Positions 5,462 through 7,642 of a stretch of DNA of 7,642 nt are shown here, piece after piece. The notes beneath the pieces were generated by a model, which saw only the letters and a program-made list of their open reading frames with translations, was not told the DNA's origin and searched no databases. The number at the start of each line of letters is the position of its first letter. Positions within the stretch are counted from its first letter, which is position 1. Source of the stretch: Bacteroidia bacterium (GTDB lineage: Bacteria; Bacteroidota; Bacteroidia; JABEUT01); the NCBI GenBank assembly GCA_013044305.1, contig JABEUT010000275.1:1-7642 (forward strand), in the 5' to 3' direction. Both the position numbers and the translations under genes were made by a program.

Positions 5462-6580
5462 TCAGGTGGTTTTGCGGTAGTTTAGCATTGCCCAGCCGTT
5501 CAGCACTATGCCCATTATTGCTACCGCCACCAGGTGCGGGATGATATCATGAAAGCGACTGCCCTTAATCACGATCATTCGCATCACCTCAATGAAGTAG
5601 GAAACCGGAATGATATCTGTTATCAACTTTGCCCAGCCCGGCATACTGTCTATGGGGGTGAACAGGCCGCCCATCATATTGAATATCTGCACAAAGAAAA
5701 AAGTAAGCGAATTGGCCTGCATTGGCGTGTCGGAATAGGTGGAAACAAGTAGCCCGAATCCCATGATGGCAATAAGGTAAACCGATACGAAAAAGTAAAG
5801 CAGCAGCACGCTGCCAAGGGGAATAATGCCATAGAGTATGCGTGCAATTACCATTCCGATGGTGAATACAATGATACCCAGTATCCAGAACGGGATAAGC
5901 TTTCCGAGTATAAAGTGATATTTTTTTATGGGTGTTACGTTAATCTGTTCTATTGTTCCCACTTCCTTTTCGCGCACTATGTTCTGCGATGTCATGTTGC
6001 CGCCGACAAGGGTAACAAGCAGAACAAGTATGCCCGGCACCATAAATAGGTAGTAGGATAGGGTAGGGTTGTACCAGTACGACGACACAGTGGTTATTTC
6101 GGGCATCGGATTCATAGTGGCAGGCTGCACCCAGTCTACCTGTATATCTTTATTAAAGTCCAGAATGATATTATTCAGATAGCCGCTTCCCACAGCCGCC
6201 TTAACTCCGTTTATTGCGTTTACCGATACGGAAAGCGTCTGCGCTCCCTCGGTATTGAGTTTGCTCTCGAACCCTTCGGGTATTTCAACCACAATATCAG
6301 CCTTATCATTTTCTATAAGTTTATACGCCTTATCGTAAGTGGACGATAGCCCTGCAAGCCTGAAATAGCCTGAAGAAAGCACCTTGTTCATTAACCTTTG
6401 GGAATAGGCCGAATGGTCAAGGTCAACAAAGGCTATATTTATATTCCGTATTGTAAAATTTGCGGCCTGCGGTAAAATGATCAATTGAATGATGGGTGTC
6501 ATAAACATCATCCGCAGCAGGTTCGGATTCCGGAATATCTGCCTGAACTCCTTTTGCAACAAAAATTTCAGCGTTCTCAT
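5462..6580 (-). CDS. ABC-2 type transporter permease (YbhR/YhhJ-like)
   Basis: Inner-membrane subunit of an ABC exporter, 372 residues, the normal length for this type. The N-terminus has the usual cytoplasmic amphipathic stretch (LLQKEFRQIFRNPN, 7-20). Then come a first membrane segment at about 22-40, a large extracytoplasmic domain at about 41-174, and five further hydrophobic segments at about 175-197, 222-250, 254-280, 290-310 and 346-367. NIVREKEVGTIEQINVTP around 200-217 is the conserved REKE/E-G-T motif of the cytoplasmic loop that contacts the ATPase. The ATG overlaps the TGA of the upstream permease by 4 bp (ATGA), so translation is probably coupled and the two proteins likely form a heterodimer. 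No ATPase gene is in the window; in this family it usually lies upstream, beyond the right edge. Substrate unknown; relatives export drugs or other small molecules. It ends 13 bp from the sugar cassette's last stop, convergently. Confidence 0.92.
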   Translation of the reverse strand: MRTLKFLLQKEFRQIFRNPNLLRMMFMTPIIQLIILPQAANFTIRNINIAFVDLDHSAYSQRLMNKVLSSGYFRLAGLSSTYDKAYKLIENDKADIVVEIPEGFESKLNTEGAQTLSVSVNAINGVKAAVGSGYLNNIILDFNKDIQVDWVQPATMNPMPEITTVSSYWYNPTLSYYLFMVPGILVLLVTLVGGNMTSQNIVREKEVGTIEQINVTPIKKYHFILGKLIPFWILGIIVFTIGMVIARILYGIIPLGSVLLLYFFVSVYLIAIMGFGLLVSTYSDTPMQANSLTFFFVQIFNMMGGLFTPIDSMPGWAKLITDIIPVSYFIEVMRMIVIKGSRFHDIIPHLVAVAIMGIVLNGWAMLNYRKTT

Positions 6581-7642
6581 TCGAGGCGTATTTTAAAGTT
6601 ACGCAAACTAAGTACAAGGAAGAATAGTGTCATGCCAAAAAGAATAAGTGTTTCCTTCCAGATAAACTGAAAACCCAGCCCTTTCAGCATAACCGCTTTC
6701 ACAATTATGTAATACCACTTTGCAGGAACGGCATTGGAGATAAACCTCAATATCCAGGGCATATTTTCAATAGGGTAAATGTAGCCGCTAAGCATCATGG
6801 TAGGGAGCATCATTCCCACAAGTGAAAGGGTCATGGCGCCTTGCTGGGTCTTGGCTCCCGTAGATACGAGCAGTCCCAGGGCAAGGCTTGTTATGATATA
6901 CAGCGTGCTTACTGAATATAGCAGCAAAAGGCTGCCCCTTATTGGCAGGTCGAGCAGGTACACGCTTAGCACAAGGATAATCGTAAGGTTCAAAATGGAT
7001 ATTGCCAGATAGGGTATGGCCTTGGCAAGTATTACAAAAATGGGTTTGAACGGTGAAACGAGCAGCACCTCCATAGTGCCCAACTCCTTTTCACGGACTA
7101 TGGAGATTGACGTCATCATTACGCATATAAGCAGCATCACCATGGCTATAACCCCGGGTACAAAGTTAGGAGCGCCTTTCAAATCCGGATTGTACAGCAT
7201 TCTGGTATCGGTGCTAATTTGTTCCGGCGCCTCCATCGTTTCGGCAAGTTGCGACTGGTAATCGGCTATAATGCCTTTTACATACTGGTTTAGCGTCGAT
7301 GCCGTGTTTGGATCCGAGGCATCGACTATTATCTGTATCTCTGCTTTATTGGTATGCAGAAGGTCGTTGTAAAAATTTACCGGAAACACCAGCGCCAGTT
7401 TAATATCGCCCGATTTAAAGGCATCATCTATCTGGCTGGCGCTGGCAAGGTTTTTCTTTATTTTAAAATAATCTGTTGAGGCAATTTTGTTAATTATCTG
7501 CTGCGAAGCAATATCCTTTGCATTATCCACTATTACAATATTGGAATCTTTAATTTCATTGGTCAGGGCGAAACCGAAAAGCACAATTTGCACAACCGGA
7601 ACGCCGAAAAGCATGAGCAGTGTTTTCCTGTCGCGGAATACA
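6577..7642 (-). CDS. ABC-2 type transporter permease, 5' end beyond window
   Basis: Partner membrane subunit of the same ABC exporter. The reading frame stays open through the right edge: the codons before the internal Met at 7614 read VFRDRKTLL, which matches the conserved cytoplasmic N-terminal region (KEF..IFRDRKTL), so the true start lies outside and roughly 20 residues are missing; 354 residues are visible. After the first membrane segment (MLFGVPVVQIVLFGFALTN) comes a large extracytoplasmic domain, then FVPGVIAMVMLLICVMMTS, the loop motif SIVREKELGTMEVLLVSP, and four further hydrophobic segments with LSGYIYPIENMPW before the last. It is a paralogue of the following permease in architecture. 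It overlaps that gene by 4 bp. Promoter and ATPase are not visible. Substrate unknown. Confidence 0.9.
   Translation of the reverse strand, partial: VFRDRKTLLMLFGVPVVQIVLFGFALTNEIKDSNIVIVDNAKDIASQQIINKIASTDYFKIKKNLASASQIDDAFKSGDIKLALVFPVNFYNDLLHTNKAEIQIIVDASDPNTASTLNQYVKGIIADYQSQLAETMEAPEQISTDTRMLYNPDLKGAPNFVPGVIAMVMLLICVMMTSISIVREKELGTMEVLLVSPFKPIFVILAKAIPYLAISILNLTIILVLSVYLLDLPIRGSLLLLYSVSTLYIITSLALGLLVSTGAKTQQGAMTLSLVGMMLPTMMLSGYIYPIENMPWILRFISNAVPAKWYYIIVKAVMLKGLGFQFIWKETLILFGMTLFFLVLSLRNFKIRLE

Noticed and set aside
5462..7642. Permeases as the exporter of a polysaccharide made by the sugar cassette (Wzm-like)
   Set aside because: The large extracytoplasmic domain and tandem 370-residue architecture fit YbhS/YbhR/YhhJ-like exporters, not the roughly 260-residue Wzm type, and the genes are convergent with the cassette.

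Overview
The window looks like a chromosomal segment from a member of the Bacteroidota; I cannot name a genus. The evidence is three copies of the phylum's -7 promoter element (TAnnTTTG), each suitably placed in front of a gene, mostly weak or absent Shine-Dalgarno sequences, and a small four-helix-bundle (S23 / 23S rRNA intervening-sequence) protein of the type scattered through these genomes.

Layout. Positions 1-344 are AT-rich and hold a minus-strand S23-like four-helix-bundle gene whose C-terminal helix is missing or replaced. Between its start and the next gene lies a low-complexity GAGNG-type tract with overlapping direct and inverted repeats (358-435). Next is a minus-strand tRNA-Leu(CAA) at 437-520 with its own promoter. 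From about 630 to 5448 there is a plus-strand nucleotide-sugar cassette of four genes: an extended SDR (NAD-dependent epimerase/dehydratase), a PLP-dependent DegT/StrS-type sugar aminotransferase, a second extended SDR resembling NDP-hexose 4-epimerases, and a 506-residue fusion of an HldE-type nucleotidyltransferase with a PfkB-type sugar kinase. Converging on this from the right, on the minus strand, are two tandem ABC-2 membrane permeases that overlap by 4 bp; the first runs off the right edge.

How the genes fit together. The fusion protein can in principle phosphorylate a sugar phosphate and then activate it as a nucleotide sugar. The SDRs and the aminotransferase can oxidise, epimerise and aminate a nucleotide-linked sugar. 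Together they look like a small pathway for an unusual activated amino sugar or heptose-like sugar for surface glycans, but the substrate cannot be read from the sequence. No glycosyltransferase and no classical 4,6-dehydratase is present here. The fusion has the opposite domain order from enterobacterial HldE and changes in the usual kinase substrate motif, which makes it the most interesting gene in the window. The ABC-2 permeases belong to the YbhS/YbhR/YhhJ-like exporter type. They are a separate transcription unit, and nothing in the window ties them to the sugar genes.
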